Assembly: GCF_003254295.1 (NCBI RefSeq)
Contig: NZ_QKZO01000006.1
Location: 199,246-263,245 of the forward strand
Source: Rhodobacter capsulatus
Lineage (GTDB): Bacteria; Pseudomonadota; Alphaproteobacteria; Rhodobacterales; Rhodobacteraceae
Length of the DNA: 64,000 nucleotides
Direction: 5' to 3'
The notes beneath the pieces were generated by a model. That model was not told the DNA's origin, made no database searches, and worked only from the letters and a program-made list of their open reading frames with translations. Both the position numbers and the translations under genes were made by a program. Positions within the stretch are counted from its first letter, which is position 1. Each line of letters starts with the position of its first letter. Below are positions 55,186 through 64,000 of this stretch, in pieces.

Positions 55186-55584
55186 TTAGAACACGGTGCA
55201 GAGCACTTCACCGCCAACATTGGCAGTGCGTGCGGCCGCGTCCGTCATGACGCCTTTCGGCGTGGAGACGATCGAAACACCGAGGCCGTTGCGGACCGAC
55301 GGGATTTCCTTGACCGAAGCATAGACCCGGCGGCCCGGCTTCGACACGCGATGGATTTCGCGGATCACCGGGGTGCCTTCGAAGTACTTCAGGCTGATCT
55401 CGAGCTCCGGATGACCGTCGGTCGAGGTCGTTTTCTCATAGCCACGGATGTAGCCTTCCGACGCAAGCACATCGAGCACCCAGGCGCGCAGTTTCGACGC
55501 CGGGGTTTTCACGGTGGACTTGCCGCGCAGTTGCGCGTTGCGGATGCGGGTCAGCATATCGCCGAGGGGATCGTTCATGGACAT
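55186..55584 (-). CDS. rpsH: 30S ribosomal protein S8
   Basis: 132 residues with [15 protein letters not shown] at the start and [20 protein letters not shown] at the end. In E. coli S8 represses the spc operon. Start at 55584 (MSMNDP) or 55578; GGGAG favours the first. Confidence 0.98.
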   Translation of the reverse strand: MSMNDPLGDMLTRIRNAQLRGKSTVKTPASKLRAWVLDVLASEGYIRGYEKTTSTDGHPELEISLKYFEGTPVIREIHRVSKPGRRVYASVKEIPSVRNGLGVSIVSTPKGVMTDAAARTANVGGEVLCTVF

Positions 55585-55596
55585 TCCCGGTCTCCC

Positions 55597-55902
55597 TTAC
55601 CAGCTCGACTTCACCATGCCGGGGATCTGGCCGAACGAGGCCAGGTCACGCAGCATGATCCGCGAGAGTTTGAGCTTACGGTAGTAAGCATGGGGACGGC
55701 CGGTCAGTTGGCAACGGTTGTGCAGACGCACGGCCGACGAGTTGCGGGGGAGTTCCGCCAGTTTCAGAGTCGCCTTGAAGCGCTCTTCCATCGGGCGGGA
55801 CTGATCTTCGATGATCGCCTTGAGCGAGGCGCGCTTGTTGGCGAATTGCTTCACCAGCTTGGCGCGCTTCACTTCGCGTTCAACCATGGATTTCTTGGCC
55901 AT
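55597..55902 (-). CDS. rpsN: 30S ribosomal protein S14, zinc-free type
   Basis: 101 residues, [20 protein letters not shown] to MVKSSW. It lacks the CxxC zinc motif of short S14, so it is the long, zinc-independent form. Confidence 0.98.
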   Translation of the reverse strand: MAKKSMVEREVKRAKLVKQFANKRASLKAIIEDQSRPMEERFKATLKLAELPRNSSAVRLHNRCQLTGRPHAYYRKLKLSRIMLRDLASFGQIPGMVKSSW

Positions 55903-55917
55903 AAATTCTCTCCGCGA

Positions 55918-56475
55918 TCAGGCGTTGAAAGGCATGTTGAAGGCTTTCAACAGCGCCTTCGCTTCGGCATCGACGTCGGTCGAGGTGCAGATGATGATGT
56001 CCATCCCCAGCACTTCGTCGACCTTGTCGAAATCGATCTCCGGGAACACGATATGTTCCTTGAGACCCATCGCAAAGTTGCCGCGGCCATCGAACGACGG
56101 TTTCACACCGCGGAAGTCGCGCACGCGCGGCAGGGCGATGTTGATCAGACGGTCGAGGAATTCATACATCCGGTCACCGCGCAGGGTCACCTTGCAGCCC
56201 AGCGGCATCTCTTCACGGACGCGGAACCCGGCGATCGAGTTCTTGGCCTTGGTGATGACAGCCTTCTGACCGGCGATGAGCGTCAGCTCCTCGGCGGCTT
56301 GCTTGACTTTCTTGGTGTCCTTGACGGCTTCGCCGACGCCCATGTTCAGAACGACTTTTTCGATCTTGGGGATCTGCATGTCGTTCTTGTAGCCGAACTG
56401 CTCTTTCATCGCAGCGCGGATCGAGGCGGCATAGAGCGCCTTCAGACGCGGGGTATAGGTGGCTTGGTCGAGCAT
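55918..56475 (-). CDS. rplE: 50S ribosomal protein L5
   Basis: 185 residues; [19 protein letters not shown] near the N-terminus and [18 protein letters not shown] at the end. It binds 5S rRNA. It overlaps rplX by one base. Confidence 0.98.
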   Translation of the reverse strand: MLDQATYTPRLKALYAASIRAAMKEQFGYKNDMQIPKIEKVVLNMGVGEAVKDTKKVKQAAEELTLIAGQKAVITKAKNSIAGFRVREEMPLGCKVTLRGDRMYEFLDRLINIALPRVRDFRGVKPSFDGRGNFAMGLKEHIVFPEIDFDKVDEVLGMDIIICTSTDVDAEAKALLKAFNMPFNA

Positions 56476-56783
56476 CAGATCGCCTCCCCGGTGGTCTTGG
56501 CAAAACGGACCTTGCTGCCATCGGCTTCGATGCGGAAGCCGACGCGGGTCGCCTTGCCGTTCGCGTCGATCAGCGAGAGGTTCGACAGGTCGATCGGCAT
56601 CGCCTTCGGCGTGCGGCCGCCCTGAGCGGTCGCGGTCTGGCGCTGATGGCGGATCGCCATGTTCACGCCGTCGACGATCGCCTTGTTGTCCTTGGGCATG
56701 ACAGCGGTGATTTCACCTTGCTTGCCCTTGTCCTTGCCGGTGAGCACGACGACCTTGTCGCCCTTGCGGAGTTTCGCAGCCAT
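56475..56783 (-). CDS. rplX: 50S ribosomal protein L24
   Basis: 102 residues with a KOW motif ([20 protein letters not shown]). An assembly initiator of the 50S subunit. It overlaps rplN and rplE by one base each; the upstream open frame lies in rplN. Confidence 0.97.
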   Translation of the reverse strand: MAAKLRKGDKVVVLTGKDKGKQGEITAVMPKDNKAIVDGVNMAIRHQRQTATAQGGRTPKAMPIDLSNLSLIDANGKATRVGFRIEADGSKVRFAKTTGEAI

Positions 56784-57151
56784 CACAGCACCTCCGGCGC
56801 GAGCGAGATGATCTTCATGAAGTTCTTCGCGCGCAGTTCGCGAACGACCGGCCCGAAGATACGGGTGCCGACCGGTTCGCCCTGGTTGTTCAGGATGACG
56901 GCGGCGTTGCGGTCGAAGCGGATGGCGGTACCATCTTCGCGACGGACTTCCTTGGCGGTGCGAACGACGACGGCCTTGCGGACGTCCCCCTTCTTCACGC
57001 GGCCTTTCGGAATCGCCTCCTTGACCGACACCACGATGATGTCGCCCACGGATGCGTAACGGCGGTGCGAACCGCCCAGAACCTTGATGCACTGAACTCG
57101 GCGAGCGCCGGAGTTGTCAGCGACATCCAGATTGGTCTGCATCTGGATCAT
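56783..57151 (-). CDS. rplN: 50S ribosomal protein L14
   Basis: 122 residues, [20 protein letters not shown] to [20 protein letters not shown]. The usual first gene of the spc operon. Confidence 0.98.
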   Translation of the reverse strand: MIQMQTNLDVADNSGARRVQCIKVLGGSHRRYASVGDIIVVSVKEAIPKGRVKKGDVRKAVVVRTAKEVRREDGTAIRFDRNAAVILNNQGEPVGTRIFGPVVRELRAKNFMKIISLAPEVL

Positions 57152-57239
57152 GTTGTTACTCCCGACCTTTGGGAACGCCTATGCAGGTAGACGTCCCAGG
57201 GTTTCGATGAACTGTGCGTTCATCGCCGGGCCTGATTGC

Positions 57240-57473
57240 TCAGGCCTCGACGACGACCGTCCAGCGTTTCGTCTTCGAGATCGGCGCGCATTCCTCGATG
57301 CGGACGCTGTCGCCGGTCTTGAATTGGTTCAGCGCGTCATGCGCGCGGTATTTCTTCGATTTCCGCACCGTTTTTTGCAGCAGCGGATGCTTGAAGCGGC
57401 GCTCCACGAGGACAGTGATCGTCTGATCGTTCTTGTCCGAGGTCACGACCCCTTGAAGGATACGTTTGGGCAT
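57240..57473 (-). CDS. rpsQ: 30S ribosomal protein S17
   Basis: 77 residues, [20 protein letters not shown] with [20 protein letters not shown]. It binds the 5' domain of 16S rRNA. Confidence 0.97.
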   Translation of the reverse strand: MPKRILQGVVTSDKNDQTITVLVERRFKHPLLQKTVRKSKKYRAHDALNQFKTGDSVRIEECAPISKTKRWTVVVEA

Positions 57474-57484
57474 CGGAAGTCTCC

Positions 57485-57685
57485 TTACTTCGCGGCTTCA
57501 GCAGCTTTTTGGGTCAGCACCGTTTTGACACGGGCGACGTCACGACGGACGGCGCGCATGCGGGCGGTGTTTTCCAGCTGGTTGGTGGCGGCCTGGAAGC
57601 GGAGGTTGAAGGCTTCCTTTTTCAGCGCGACAAGCGCGTCGCGAAGCTCGTCAGGCGTCTTCGCCTTGAGATCTTGGGCTTTCAT
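57485..57685 (-). CDS. rpmC: 50S ribosomal protein L29
   Basis: 66 residues, [20 protein letters not shown] with [19 protein letters not shown]. It normally directly follows rplP; here it begins a new unit about 180 bases after a kinase-like gene, and no clear promoter was found in that gap. Confidence 0.97.
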   Translation of the reverse strand: MKAQDLKAKTPDELRDALVALKKEAFNLRFQAATNQLENTARMRAVRRDVARVKTVLTQKAAEAAK

Positions 57686-57862
57686 CCCAGGGTTCCTTGT
57701 CTGGCACCGGAAGGCCCCGCTTGGGTGCGTGATGCACACTTGGGGTGACCCGTGGTCCGGTGGGTTATGTCAGCCACGGCCGATTCCCGAAGGGACCGGC
57801 GCGCGGATGCCGCTGCCTACAGGAAAGCGCCCCGCGGGGCAAGCCCCGAATGCGGGCGGGCC

Positions 57863-58543
57863 TCAGCGCGGATCGGCAAACAGCGCCATGAGCGGGGCGA
57901 TGGCGCGAAAGTCGCGCTTGTGCCGCAGCGGCCGGGTAAGCCACGCCACCATCTTCAAAGCCGGGCGCAAGAGCCGCATCCGCCGCACCGCCGCGGGCCA
58001 GATCCCCTTGGTGTCGGCGGCGCGATACGCGTCACGCGCGGCCAGCACCGCGGCATCGATCCGGCCGGTCTCGGCGCAAAGATCGAAGAAGAAGATCAGC
58101 AGATCCCAGACATGGCCGCCGGGCGTGTTGTGGCGCGGACGGTATTTCTCCAGATCGATGAAGGTGATCTGCCCGTCCTTCCAGCAGATGTCGCACAGGT
58201 TCGGCCGGCCGTGGCTGTGGCCCGCCCCGTGCAGCCGCGCCAATGACGTCGCCGCGGTCACCAGCGCCGTGCGAACCTCGGGCGCCTCGGACCCGCTCGC
58301 GCGCAGAAGACTGCGCAAGGTCGGCCCGGCATCGGCCAGAACGAAATGATCGGGCCCCTCGGCCAGCACCTTCGGAAACGGCAGATGCGCATCCTGCAGG
58401 CTCAGATAGGCCCGGCGTTCCGCCTCGAACAGCCGCCGCGGGTCGCCCTTTTGCAGCCGCAGCCGCAGCCCGACCCGTTCGACGCGCTTCACCCATCCGG
58501 CTTGCCCGGACACGACGGTTCTTTCGATACGCCCCGCAGACAT
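57863..58543 (-). CDS. WaaP/InaA-like lipopolysaccharide-kinase family protein
   Basis: A 226-residue protein kinase-like fold of the Kdo/WaaP/InaA group. Recognisable: the N-lobe around RVGLRLRLQKGDPRRLFEAE, the hinge FVLADAGPTLRSLL, and the catalytic region HGAGHSHGRPNLCDICWKDG with ITFIDLEKYRP. The catalytic-loop Asp is replaced (HGR, not HGD), as in some InaA-type relatives, so activity is uncertain. The start at 58543 has GGAGGG. It sits between rplP and rpmC, where no gene is found in most bacteria. Confidence 0.75.
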   Translation of the reverse strand: MSAGRIERTVVSGQAGWVKRVERVGLRLRLQKGDPRRLFEAERRAYLSLQDAHLPFPKVLAEGPDHFVLADAGPTLRSLLRASGSEAPEVRTALVTAATSLARLHGAGHSHGRPNLCDICWKDGQITFIDLEKYRPRHNTPGGHVWDLLIFFFDLCAETGRIDAAVLAARDAYRAADTKGIWPAAVRRMRLLRPALKMVAWLTRPLRHKRDFRAIAPLMALFADPR

Positions 58544-58639
58544 CTTCCCTCCAGGCCAGGGACCCAGCATCCGGCAAGCGCCCTCCTCCTGCAAGGGCGG
58601 TCTGTCATCCGACTGTCACATTGCAGCGAGCGGCAAAGC

Positions 58640-58668
58640 AAAACCCCCGCCATTTCGGGCGGGGGTTT
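58640..58668 (-). terminator. Intrinsic terminator after rplP
   Basis: Minus strand AAACCCCCGCC-CGAAAT-GGCGGGGGTTTTGCTTT: 10-11 base stem with a T-run, 23 bases past the rplP stop. It ends the S10 part of the cluster. Confidence 0.92.
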
Positions 58669-58690
58669 CGATATTGAACCGGGGAAGACC

Positions 58691-59104
58691 TTACCAGTCT
58701 TCGCGGGCCACGATGCGGGTCATCACCGGCAGCTTGTTCGCGCCAAGGCGCAGGGCCTCGCGGGCGATCGCATCCGGCACGCCGTCGATCTCGAACATGA
58801 TGCGGCCCGGTTTCACCTTGCACGCCCAGTAATCGACCGAGCCTTTGCCTTTACCCATCCGAACCTCGGTGGGTTTCGACGAGACCGGCACATCCGGGAA
58901 CACGCGGATCCAGACACGGCCCTGACGCTTCATGTGGCGGGTGATCGCGCGGCGGGCCGCTTCGATCTGACGCGCCGTCACACGCTCCGGTTCGGTCGCC
59001 TTGAGGGCGAACGAGCCGAAGTTCAGGTTGAAGCCGCCTTTGGCCTCGCCGTGGATGCGGCCCTTGTGCTGTTTGCGGAATTTCGTCCGTTTCGGTTGCA
59101 GCAT
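58691..59104 (-). CDS. rplP: 50S ribosomal protein L16
   Basis: 137 residues, [20 protein letters not shown] with [20 protein letters not shown] and [18 protein letters not shown]. Contacts tRNA acceptor ends near the peptidyl transferase centre. Confidence 0.98.
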   Translation of the reverse strand: MLQPKRTKFRKQHKGRIHGEAKGGFNLNFGSFALKATEPERVTARQIEAARRAITRHMKRQGRVWIRVFPDVPVSSKPTEVRMGKGKGSVDYWACKVKPGRIMFEIDGVPDAIAREALRLGANKLPVMTRIVAREDW

Positions 59105-59117
59105 TTCAAGTCACTCC

Positions 59118-59834
59118 TCAGCGAGCGTCGCGGTCGCGACGCGGACCGCGCGGAGCCGGGCCGTCTTGGGCTTCGGCGGCCTTGCGGTCACGGGCCTGCG
59201 GATCATGTTCCATGATCTCGCCTTTGAAGATCCAGACCTTGACGCCGATGATCCCGTAGGGGGTCATGGCCTCGTCCAGCGCGTAGTCGATGTCGGCACG
59301 CAGGGTGTGCAGCGGCACGCGGCCTTCACGGTACCATTCGGTCCGGGCGATCTCGGCGCCACCAAGGCGGCCCGAGACGTTGACCCGGATACCAAGGGCA
59401 CCCATCCGCATCGCGTTCTGCACGGCGCGTTTCATCGCCCGGCGGAACGAGACCCGACGCTCGAGCTGCTGGCAGATCGACTCGGCCACCAGCTGCGAAT
59501 CGAGTTCCGGCTTGCGGACTTCGACGATGTTCAGGTGCAGTTCCGAAGCGGTGAAATTCGCCAGCTTCTTGCGCAGGGTCTCGATATCGGCGCCTTTTTT
59601 GCCGATGATGACACCCGGACGCGCGGCGTGGATCGTGACGCGGCACTTCTTGTGCGGACGCTCGATGATCACGCGGGCGATGCCGGCTTGCTTCGCCTCT
59701 TCATGGATGAACTCGCGCATGCGCAGGTCTTCCAGAAGCAGGTTGCCGTAGTCTTTCGATTCGGCGAACCAGCGGCTGTCCCAGGTACGGTTGACCTGAA
59801 GACGCATCCCGATGGGGTTGACCTTCTGACCCAT
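59118..59834 (-). CDS. rpsC: 30S ribosomal protein S3
   Basis: 238 residues with a KH domain ([20 protein letters not shown]) and a C-terminal domain. A short basic tail, [12 protein letters not shown], ends the protein. It lies at the mRNA entry of the 30S subunit. Confidence 0.98.
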   Translation of the reverse strand: MGQKVNPIGMRLQVNRTWDSRWFAESKDYGNLLLEDLRMREFIHEEAKQAGIARVIIERPHKKCRVTIHAARPGVIIGKKGADIETLRKKLANFTASELHLNIVEVRKPELDSQLVAESICQQLERRVSFRRAMKRAVQNAMRMGALGIRVNVSGRLGGAEIARTEWYREGRVPLHTLRADIDYALDEAMTPYGIIGVKVWIFKGEIMEHDPQARDRKAAEAQDGPAPRGPRRDRDAR

Positions 59835-60214
59835 TACGCGCGCTCCTCGACCTGACGCACCTTGATGGTGATTTCCGAAAACGGCTTCATGATCTTGCCG
59901 AACCGGCCACGCGCCCGCGGACGGCCACGCTTCATCACGAGGTTCTTGCCGACCCAGGCTTCGACAACCACCAGGTTGTCGACGTCAAGGCCGTGGTTGT
60001 TTTCGGCGTTCGCGATCGCCGATTGCAGGCATTTGCGCACGTCCTCGGCGATCCGCTTCTTCGAGAAGGTCAGATCGGCCAGAGCCTTCTCGACCTTCTT
60101 GCCACGGATCAGCGCGGCGACGAGGTTCAGTTTCTGCGGCGAGGTTCGCAGCATCTTCGCTTTCGCGAAGGCTTCGTTGTCCGCCACGCGGCGCGGATTT
60201 TGTTCCTTACCCAT
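59834..60214 (-). CDS. rplV: 50S ribosomal protein L22
   Basis: 126 residues with [20 protein letters not shown] and a loop ([20 protein letters not shown]) reaching into the exit tunnel. One-base overlap with rpsC. Confidence 0.98.
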   Translation of the reverse strand: MGKEQNPRRVADNEAFAKAKMLRTSPQKLNLVAALIRGKKVEKALADLTFSKKRIAEDVRKCLQSAIANAENNHGLDVDNLVVVEAWVGKNLVMKRGRPRARGRFGKIMKPFSEITIKVRQVEERA

Positions 60215-60219
60215 GGCGA

Positions 60220-60498
60220 TTACTTCCTCTTCGCTTTCTTGTCGGCGGCGTGACCGTAGTAGGTCCGAGTCGGCGAATATTCACCGAACTTCTGCCCGAT
60301 CATTTCCTCGGTGACGTTCACCGGGATATGTTTCTGGCCGTTGTAGACGCCAAAGGTGAGGCCGACGAACTGCGGCAGGATGGTGGACCGACGCGACCAG
60401 ATCTTGATGACGTCCGATTTGCCCGAAGCCCGAGCCTTTTCCGCTTTCTTGAGCAGATAGGCATCGACGAAGGGGCCTTTCCAGAGAGAACGTGCCAT
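60220..60498 (-). CDS. rpsS: 30S ribosomal protein S19
   Basis: 92 residues, [20 protein letters not shown] with [20 protein letters not shown] and [14 protein letters not shown] [14 protein letters not shown]. Binds 16S head with S13. Confidence 0.98.
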   Translation of the reverse strand: MARSLWKGPFVDAYLLKKAEKARASGKSDVIKIWSRRSTILPQFVGLTFGVYNGQKHIPVNVTEEMIGQKFGEYSPTRTYYGHAADKKAKRK

Positions 60499-60501
60499 AG
60501 G

Positions 60502-61341
60502 TTAGCGACCCTTCTTCTTGGCGTGACGCGACCGCAGGATATACTTGTCGGTCTGCTTGTTCGACCGGGTCTTCTTGCCCTTGGTGTCCTTGCCCCACGG
60601 CGTCACCGGGGTCCGGCCACCCGAGGTCCGGCCTTCACCACCACCATGCGGGTGATCGATCGGGTTCATCGCAACACCGCGAACGGTCGGGCGGATGCCC
60701 ATGTGGCGACGACGCCCGGCTTTCCCGAGGTTCTGGTTGCTGTGGTCGGCGTTCGACACGGCACCGATGGTCGCCATGCATTCCTGACGCACAAGACGCA
60801 GCTCGCCCGACGACAGGCGGATCTGGGCATAGCCCCCGTCCCGGCCGACGAATTGGGCGTAGGTCCCGGCCGCGCGCGCCAGCTGGCCGCCCTTGCCCGG
60901 TTTCAGCTCGACGTTGTGCACGATCGTGCCGATCGGCATGCCCGAGAAGGGCATCGCGTTGCCCGGCTTGATGTCCTGCTTCAGGCCGGCGATGACGGTG
61001 TCACCCACGGCAAGGCGCTGCGGCGCGAGGATGTAGGCCAGTTCGCCGTCGGTGTATTTCACCAGCGCGATGAAGGCGGTGCGGTTCGGGTCATATTCGA
61101 TCCGTTCGACCGTGGCGGCGACGTCGAATTTGCGACGTTTGAAGTCGACGATCCGGTAGAGACGCTTCGCGCCGCCACCCTTGTGCCACATCGTGATGCG
61201 TCCGGTGTTGTTCCGGCCGCCCGTTTTCGTCAGACCCTCGGTGAGGGCTTTGACGGGGCGACCTTTCCAAAGCTCCGAACGGTCGATCAGAACCAGTCCA
61301 CGCTGGCCAGGCGTCGTCGGCTTATACGACTTGAGTGCCAT
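60502..61341 (-). CDS. rplB: 50S ribosomal protein L2
   Basis: 279 residues; conserved [18 protein letters not shown], including the essential His, near residue 215-232, and [17 protein letters not shown]. Needed for subunit joining and peptidyl transfer. Preceded by three hairpins in the rplW-rplB gap. Confidence 0.98.
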   Translation of the reverse strand: MALKSYKPTTPGQRGLVLIDRSELWKGRPVKALTEGLTKTGGRNNTGRITMWHKGGGAKRLYRIVDFKRRKFDVAATVERIEYDPNRTAFIALVKYTDGELAYILAPQRLAVGDTVIAGLKQDIKPGNAMPFSGMPIGTIVHNVELKPGKGGQLARAAGTYAQFVGRDGGYAQIRLSSGELRLVRQECMATIGAVSNADHSNQNLGKAGRRRHMGIRPTVRGVAMNPIDHPHGGGEGRTSGGRTPVTPWGKDTKGKKTRSNKQTDKYILRSRHAKKKGR

Positions 61342-61363
61342 GCTCTCTGTCTTCCGTTGCTTT

Positions 61364-61463
61364 GGACCTGTCAGGTCCGTTTCGTATGGGGCGCCGTAGC
61401 TCCCCGCTCACGTTTTCAGTCGCCTGAAAAGCAAAACTCTGCGGGCCGGGAAGTCCCCGGCCC
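61364..61463 (-). other. Three hairpins between rplW and rplB
   Basis: GGACCTG-T-CAGGTCC (61364-61378), TTTTCAG-TCGC-CTGAAAA (61413-61430) and GGGCCGGG-AAGTC-CCCGGCCC (61443-61463), all perfect, in a 143-base gap. The last is followed on the minus strand by GCAGAGTTTTGCTTTTC, a possible attenuator. Confidence 0.6.
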
Positions 61464-61484
61464 GAGAGATTCGTGCGGCTTCTA

Positions 61485-61781
61485 TCAGAGGCCGGTCGAG
61501 ACGTCGATGGTGTTTCCGGCCTCGAGCGTCACATAGGCTTTCTTCACGTCCGAGCGCACGCCGGGGCGGCCCTTGAAACGCTTGGTCTTGCCTTTGGTGA
61601 TGGTGGTGTTGACCGCCTTCACCTTGACGCCGAAGAGCGCTTCCACGGCTTCCTTGATGGCGGGTTTGGTCGCCGTCTTGGTCACCTGGAAGACGACCGC
61701 ACCAGCCTCGGAGGCCATGGTGGCCTTCTCGGTGATGATCGGCTTCACGATCACGTCGTAATGTTCGGGTTTCGCGCTCAT
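61485..61781 (-). CDS. rplW: 50S ribosomal protein L23
   Basis: 98 residues, [20 protein letters not shown] with [20 protein letters not shown]. It lies at the tunnel exit and binds trigger factor and SRP. Overlaps rplD by four bases. Confidence 0.98.
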   Translation of the reverse strand: MSAKPEHYDVIVKPIITEKATMASEAGAVVFQVTKTATKPAIKEAVEALFGVKVKAVNTTITKGKTKRFKGRPGVRSDVKKAYVTLEAGNTIDVSTGL

Positions 61782-62398
61782 TTCAGGCGAGCCTCCAGAG
61801 CTTCGACACCCGCTTTCGTGATCACGAGCGTGTCACGCTTCAGGATGTCATAGACGTTGGCGCCCATGGTCGGCAGCACGTCGATGCCGTCGAGGTTGCG
61901 CGCCGCCAGAGCGAAGTTCTCGTTGACCGAGGCGCCGTCGATGACCAGGACCTTTTTCCAGCCCAGTTCCTTCGCGGCTTTCGCCAGAAGGGCGGTTTTC
62001 GCTTCGGCCATGTCGGCCGCTTCGATCACCACGAGATGGCCCGATTTCGCCTTGGCCGAGAGCGCATGGCGCAGGCCGAGGGCACGGAACTTCTTGGTCA
62101 GGTCATGGGCGTGCGACCGCGGGGTCGGGCCCTTGTAGACGCCACCGTGACGGAAGATCGGCGCCTTTTTCGACCCGTGACGCGCGCCACCGGTGCCTTT
62201 TTGGCGATAGATCTTCTTCGTCGAGTAGCTGACCTCCGACTTGCCCAGCGTCGAGTGGGTGCCAGCCTGCGACTTCGCACGCTGCCAGCGCACGACGCGG
62301 TGCAGGATGTCGGCACGCGGCTCGAGGCCGAACAGCGCTTCGTCCAGCTCGATCGAGCCGGCGGTGCCGCCGTCAAGCTTGATCACATCGAGTTTCAT
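61778..62398 (-). CDS. rplD: 50S ribosomal protein L4
   Basis: 206 residues; the loop segment [20 protein letters not shown] lines the tunnel. E. coli L4 represses the S10 operon; whether it does so here is unknown. Overlaps rplC by four bases. Confidence 0.98.
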   Translation of the reverse strand: MKLDVIKLDGGTAGSIELDEALFGLEPRADILHRVVRWQRAKSQAGTHSTLGKSEVSYSTKKIYRQKGTGGARHGSKKAPIFRHGGVYKGPTPRSHAHDLTKKFRALGLRHALSAKAKSGHLVVIEAADMAEAKTALLAKAAKELGWKKVLVIDGASVNENFALAARNLDGIDVLPTMGANVYDILKRDTLVITKAGVEALEARLK

Positions 62399-63114
62399 GC
62401 TTCACCCCCTTCGACCGAGACTTGTTCGGCCGGAGCGCTCGCGCCTTTCAGCGCGGCGGGCAGCGGCAGATCGGCCGGAGCGGCTTTCTTCACCGCGTCC
62501 TTGATCGTCACCCAGCCGCCCTTGGCGCCCGGAACCGACCCTTTGACCATGATCAGGCCACGGGCGGCATCGGTGCGCACGACTTGCAGGTTCTGCGTGG
62601 TGACACGCACGGCACCCAGATGGCCAGCCATCTTCTTGCCCTTGAACACCTTGCCCGGATCCTGGCACTGACCCGTCGAGCCGTGCGAGCGGTGCGAGAC
62701 CGACACGCCGTGCGAGGCGCGCAGACCACCGAAGTTGTGACGCTTCATCGCACCGGCAAAGCCCTTGCCGATCGAGGTGCCGGCGATGTCGACATGCTGA
62801 CCGGCAAGGTAATGCTCGGCCGAGATCTCGGCGCCGATTTCGATCAGGTTTTCGGGCGAAACGCGGAATTCCGCCAGCTTGCGCTTCGGCGCCACATTCG
62901 CTTTCGCGAAATGGCCACGCATCGCGGCGGTGGTGCGCTTGGCTTTCGCCTCGCCCGCACCCAGTTGCACCGCGGTATAGCCGTCGGTGTCAACGGTGCG
63001 CTGCGCGACAACCTGCAGGTTGTCCAGCAGCAGCACGGTCACCGGAACCTGCTTGCCGTCTTCGAGGAACAGCCGGGTCATGCCCAGCTTCTTGGCGATA
63101 ACACCAGAACGCAT
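62395..63114 (-). CDS. rplC: 50S ribosomal protein L3
   Basis: 239 residues, [20 protein letters not shown] with [20 protein letters not shown] and [20 protein letters not shown] (the site methylated by PrmB in E. coli). The start at 63114 discards an out-of-family extension. A longer C-terminal tail ([19 protein letters not shown]) is alphaproteobacterial. Confidence 0.98.
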   Translation of the reverse strand: MRSGVIAKKLGMTRLFLEDGKQVPVTVLLLDNLQVVAQRTVDTDGYTAVQLGAGEAKAKRTTAAMRGHFAKANVAPKRKLAEFRVSPENLIEIGAEISAEHYLAGQHVDIAGTSIGKGFAGAMKRHNFGGLRASHGVSVSHRSHGSTGQCQDPGKVFKGKKMAGHLGAVRVTTQNLQVVRTDAARGLIMVKGSVPGAKGGWVTIKDAVKKAAPADLPLPAALKGASAPAEQVSVEGGEA

Positions 63115-63125
63115 GTGCCCGCTCC

Positions 63126-63434
63126 TCAGACTTTGATCTCGACGTCCACGCCAGCCGCGAGGTCGAGCTTCATCAGCGCGTCCACGGTTTGCGGGGTCGG
63201 ATCGACGATGTCGAGAAGACGCTTGTGCGTGCGGATTTCCCACTGGTCGCGCGACTTCTTGTCGATGTGCGGACCACGGAGCACCGTGAATTTCTCGATT
63301 TTGTTGGGCAACGGGATCGGCCCGCGGACCTGTGCACCCGTACGCTTCGCGGTGTTCACGATTTCCTGGGTGCTGGCATCCAGCACGCGGTAATCGAACG
63401 CCTTGAGCCGGATGCGAATGTTTTGACCAGACAT
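63126..63434 (-). CDS. rpsJ: 30S ribosomal protein S10
   Basis: 102 residues, [20 protein letters not shown] with [21 protein letters not shown]10 also acts as NusE in antitermination. First gene of the S10 operon, behind its own promoter. Confidence 0.98.
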   Translation of the reverse strand: MSGQNIRIRLKAFDYRVLDASTQEIVNTAKRTGAQVRGPIPLPNKIEKFTVLRGPHIDKKSRDQWEIRTHKRLLDIVDPTPQTVDALMKLDLAAGVDVEIKV

Positions 63435-63530
63435 GCAGTCTTCCCTTTTCGCAGGGCTTTCAAGTTGAGAGGCAGACACCGCCGAATGCGACGCCTGCAT
63501 CGAACCGTAATCTTGGCAGATCAGGCCGTG

Positions 63531-63559
63531 GCCCTACGGGAGCCCCCCGAGTCTGTCAA
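63531..63559 (-). promoter_or_regulatory. S10 operon promoter
   Basis: Minus strand TTGACA (63559-63554), a 17-base spacer and TAGGGC (63536-63531), just after the tuf terminator. The leader to rpsJ is about 90 bases. Confidence 0.65.
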
Positions 63560-63566
63560 GTGCAAA

Positions 63567-63589
63567 AGGAGCGCCCGCGGGCGCTCCTT
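63567..63589 (-). terminator. Intrinsic terminator of tuf
   Basis: Minus strand AAGGAGCGCCCGCGGGCGCT with CCTTTTGC: perfect self-complementary stem and T-run, about 30 bases past the tuf stop. Confidence 0.9.
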
Positions 63590-63618
63590 CCGATTTCGTT
63601 CAAAAAGACCGGCAGGTC

Positions 63619-64000
63619 TTACTTGAGGATCTTCGACACGACGCCGGCGCCGACGGTGCGGCCGCCTTCGCGGATCGCGAAGCGCAGCTTTTCTTCCATC
63701 GCGATCGGCGCGATCAGCTCGACTTCGAACTTCAGGTTGTCGCCCGGCATCACCATCTCGGTGCCTTCCGGCAGCTTCACCGTCCCCGTCACGTCCGTCG
63801 TGCGGAAGTAGAATTGCGGACGGTAGTTCGCAAAGAACGGCGTGTGGCGGCCGCCTTCTTCCTTCGTCAGGATGTAGGCTTCGGCTTCGAAGTTCGTGTG
63901 CGGCTTCACCGAACCCGGCTTGCACAGAACCTGACCACGCTCGACGCCGTCACGGTCGATGCCGCGCAGCAGCGCGCCGATGTTGTCGCCCGCCTCGCCG
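63619..64000 (-). CDS. tuf: Elongation factor Tu, C-terminal part (start beyond window)
   Basis: The C-terminal 126 residues of EF-Tu, domain 3 and the end of domain 2: [60 protein letters not shown] and [14 protein letters not shown]. It delivers aminoacyl-tRNA to the ribosome. The Met at 63909 is internal, not the start. Its terminator is at 63567. Confidence 0.97.
   Translation of the reverse strand, partial: GEAGDNIGALLRGIDRDGVERGQVLCKPGSVKPHTNFEAEAYILTKEEGGRHTPFFANYRPQFYFRTTDVTGTVKLPEGTEMVMPGDNLKFEVELIAPIAMEEKLRFAIREGGRTVGAGVVSKILK

Overview
The window is high-GC DNA from an alphaproteobacterium of the Rhodobacter type, most likely Rhodobacter capsulatus or a close relative. This is inferred from gene content: an opgGIHC glucan operon, a bztABCD glutamate/glutamine/aspartate/asparagine transporter, a gtaRI-type quorum-sensing pair, mipZ, and the ffh-rpsP-rimM-trmD-rplS order. 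Nearly every gene is a chromosomal housekeeping gene. There is no transposase, integrase, phage gene or CRISPR array.

Layout. 1-4735: osmoregulated periplasmic glucan operon (opgG truncated by the window edge, small opgI, opgH, opgC). 4973-5863: LysR-type regulator. 5983-12679: ffh behind a structured leader, then an acetyltransferase, chorismate mutase, rpsP, rimM, a sulfotransferase-like gene, trmD, a ClbS/DfsB-like gene, rplS and rpmE. 13063-23690: mipZ, a macAB-type efflux pair, a cNMP/CBS/nucleotidyltransferase signalling protein, tex, peptidase T and a small membrane protein. 23737-26280: asparaginase, tRNA-Arg(ACG) and an orphan histidine kinase, all on the minus strand. 26454-36405: rpmH-rnpA-yidD-ttcA, a degenerate GGDEF/EAL protein, yidC, a MOSC protein, engB, an SDR, argB, a 4Fe-4S protein and sixA. 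36480-41011: bztDCBA (minus). 41231-46704: ATP12, gph-like, rluC-like, crcB, rarA, gtaI and gtaR (minus).

46885-64000 (minus) is the ribosomal protein/RNA polymerase supercluster, tuf to rplQ: tuf, rpsJ-rplC-rplD-rplW-rplB-rpsS-rplV-rpsC-rplP, rpmC-rpsQ-rplN-rplX-rplE-rpsN-rpsH-rplF-rplR-rpsE-rpmD, rplO-secY-adk, rpsM-rpsK-rpoA-rplQ. Unusually it is broken twice. After rplP comes a terminator and then a WaaP/InaA-like kinase gene. After rpmD comes a terminator, an RraB-like gene with its own terminator, and an AT-rich cassette encoding an unrecognised 148-residue putative DNA-binding protein.

The most interesting local signal is upstream of that 148-residue gene: five CCTTA-centred direct repeats spaced 32, 42, 20 and 32 bp, close to whole helical turns. 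One coincides with the -10 of a near-consensus promoter and one with the ribosome-binding site, which suggests a co-operative autoregulatory operator. Other notable signals are a lux-box-like palindrome over the gtaR start codon, a sigma-54-like element upstream of bztA, and a dispersed repeat family (GC hairpin plus a conserved tail) that mostly sits just after stop codons.
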